From the NCBI GenBank assembly GCA_050123335.1, contig JASFHH010000047.1:1-13363 (forward strand): a stretch of 13,363 nt of DNA, given 5' to 3'. Every line of letters begins with the position of its first letter. Positions within the stretch are counted from its first letter, which is position 1. The translations under genes and the position numbers were made by a program. Under the pieces are notes generated by a model that did not search any database, was not told where the DNA came from, and saw nothing but the letters and a program-made list of their open reading frames with translations. Below, piece by piece: positions 12,554 to 13,363 of the stretch. The DNA comes from JASFHF01 sp050123335 (GTDB lineage Bacteria; Pseudomonadota; Gammaproteobacteria; UBA12402).

Positions 12554-13363
12554 TTACTCTTCCACATCAACGCCAAAGCTTTCTAAAATTTCTGCGAGAT
12601 TTTTGCCAGCCTTGGTGCGGTGTTGTTCTAGAAATACTTCTATATAACCATCTACAATATATCTGAATTCCGGGCGTGCTAGGATTGGTGCAATTATTTT
12701 GGCGCGTGCAAAATCTTGATCATTTTGGTAATCGCATTTTTGAAATAAAATAGCAGCGAGTAAAGCTGTTTTAGTAACTTGTCTGGTTCGGGGAATTTCG
12801 TCAAAATTATGAATAAAGTGCTGTAGTGAGCGGGTTTTATCCCATTCTAACCATTGATGATAAAACAACATCGCAGATTTTTTGCATTGATTAACATATG
12901 CACGTTCGTTGCGATCACCTTGGTCTAATAGCAGTAAAAACATAATTGCAGGAATCGCTGCTTCAATGTTAGCCCAGGAACAATTGCCGGTAGTTTGTAA
13001 ACTTATCGGTAATTGTGCAAAAGGATGTAGATTAAGTAGAGAATGTATTTCGTTTTCAATGAAAAATTTTTCTTGGCGCGTGTAAAGTAATTTTTTAGTA
13101 AATTCAGAATTTAGTGTTTTTAAATTGCCGACTTGATAAATATTGATTGGTCCTTGAGTGCTGCCGTATGTGCCGCGATCACAATGGGCAAATAAATCTT
13201 TATATTTTATTAATGAAATTCCATGACCTGCGTAACCGATTGGCATTAGTAGTGGTTCGCTAGATAATAGTTCATTAATGTGTTCTTCATGTTCGCTTTT
13301 GTTAATGTTGTAATGTTGGTATTTAATTAATTCACTGGTGTTATTAAAACATTCGATTAAAAT
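12554..13363 (-). CDS. Unknown protein with possible cysteine-hydrolase motifs, 5' end outside window
   Basis: The minus-strand frame is open from the TAA at 12554-12556 to the right edge, at least 269 residues; the ATG at 13244-13246 is internal, because 39 further codons precede it without a stop. Counting from that Met, GYAGHGISLI (H8), HCDRG (21-25) and INIYQVGNL come first, then QTTGNCSWANIEAA with Q84, C89 and W91, followed by a largely helical half. A Gln a few residues before a Cys-x-Trp recalls papain-like enzymes. His before Cys would fit a circularly permuted order, as in NlpC/P60-related families. I recall similar GH...NRG...GNC-x-W patterns in proteins of Legionella-type bacteria. 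Base composition is closer to the core genes than its neighbours. Function is not established. Confidence 0.85.
   Translation of the reverse strand: MLIECFNNTSELIKYQHYNINKSEHEEHINELLSSEPLLMPIGYAGHGISLIKYKDLFAHCDRGTYGSTQGPINIYQVGNLKTLNSEFTKKLLYTRQEKFFIENEIHSLLNLHPFAQLPISLQTTGNCSWANIEAAIPAIMFLLLLDQGDRNERAYVNQCKKSAMLFYHQWLEWDKTRSLQHFIHNFDEIPRTRQVTKTALLAAILFQKCDYQNDQDFARAKIIAPILARPEFRYIVDGYIEVFLEQHRTKAGKNLAEILESFGVDVEE

Overview
The window is the distal part of a bacterial S10-spc-alpha ribosomal protein cluster, followed by three accessory genes. The order rplP-rpmC-rpsQ-rplN-rplX-rplE-rpsN-rpsH-rplF-rplR-rpsE-rpmD-rplO-secY-rpmJ-rpsM-rpsK-rpsD-rpoA-rplQ is that of gammaproteobacteria. L14, S8, SecY and RpoA are very close to the Escherichia coli proteins; RpoA even keeps E. 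coli numbering through its C-terminal domain. The DNA is AT-rich. Together with a palindromic repeat inside the operon and eukaryote-like or effector-like genes next to it, this suggests a host-associated gammaproteobacterium of the Legionellales/Coxiella/Rickettsiella/Berkiella kind. That placement is inference, not proof.

Layout. 1-174: end of rplP. 174-4131: rpmC to rpsE, tightly packed and all on the + strand. 4140-4231: a GC-rich element of two hairpins wedged between rpsE and rpmD. 4253-6325: rpmD, rplO, secY and rpmJ (rpmJ is only 37 codons). 6326-6385: a short spacer with a candidate alpha-operon promoter. 6386-9529: rpsM, rpsK, rpsD, rpoA and rplQ. 9593-10585: a TPR protein. 10586-10928: a gap of about 340 bases with a degenerate 33-base tandem repeat. 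10929-12551: a large unknown lysine-rich protein with an F-box-like segment. 12554-13363, minus strand: a gene that runs off the right edge and has an ordered His...Gly-Asn-Cys-x-Trp pattern suggesting a cysteine hydrolase.

The first twenty genes make ribosomal subunits, the SecY translocon and the alpha subunit of RNA polymerase, and are presumably co-transcribed. Several show lineage-specific changes. S11 has an N-terminal extension of about 65 residues. S14 is the long form but keeps a complete four-cysteine zinc site. S4 has a small insertion, and RpoA has an acidic C-terminal tail. The three genes after rplQ are unrelated to translation. The TPR and F-box-like genes are visibly poorer in GC than the ribosomal genes, and all three resemble the secreted or host-directed proteins common in intracellular bacteria. 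No tRNA, rRNA, CRISPR array or insertion-sequence transposase was seen.
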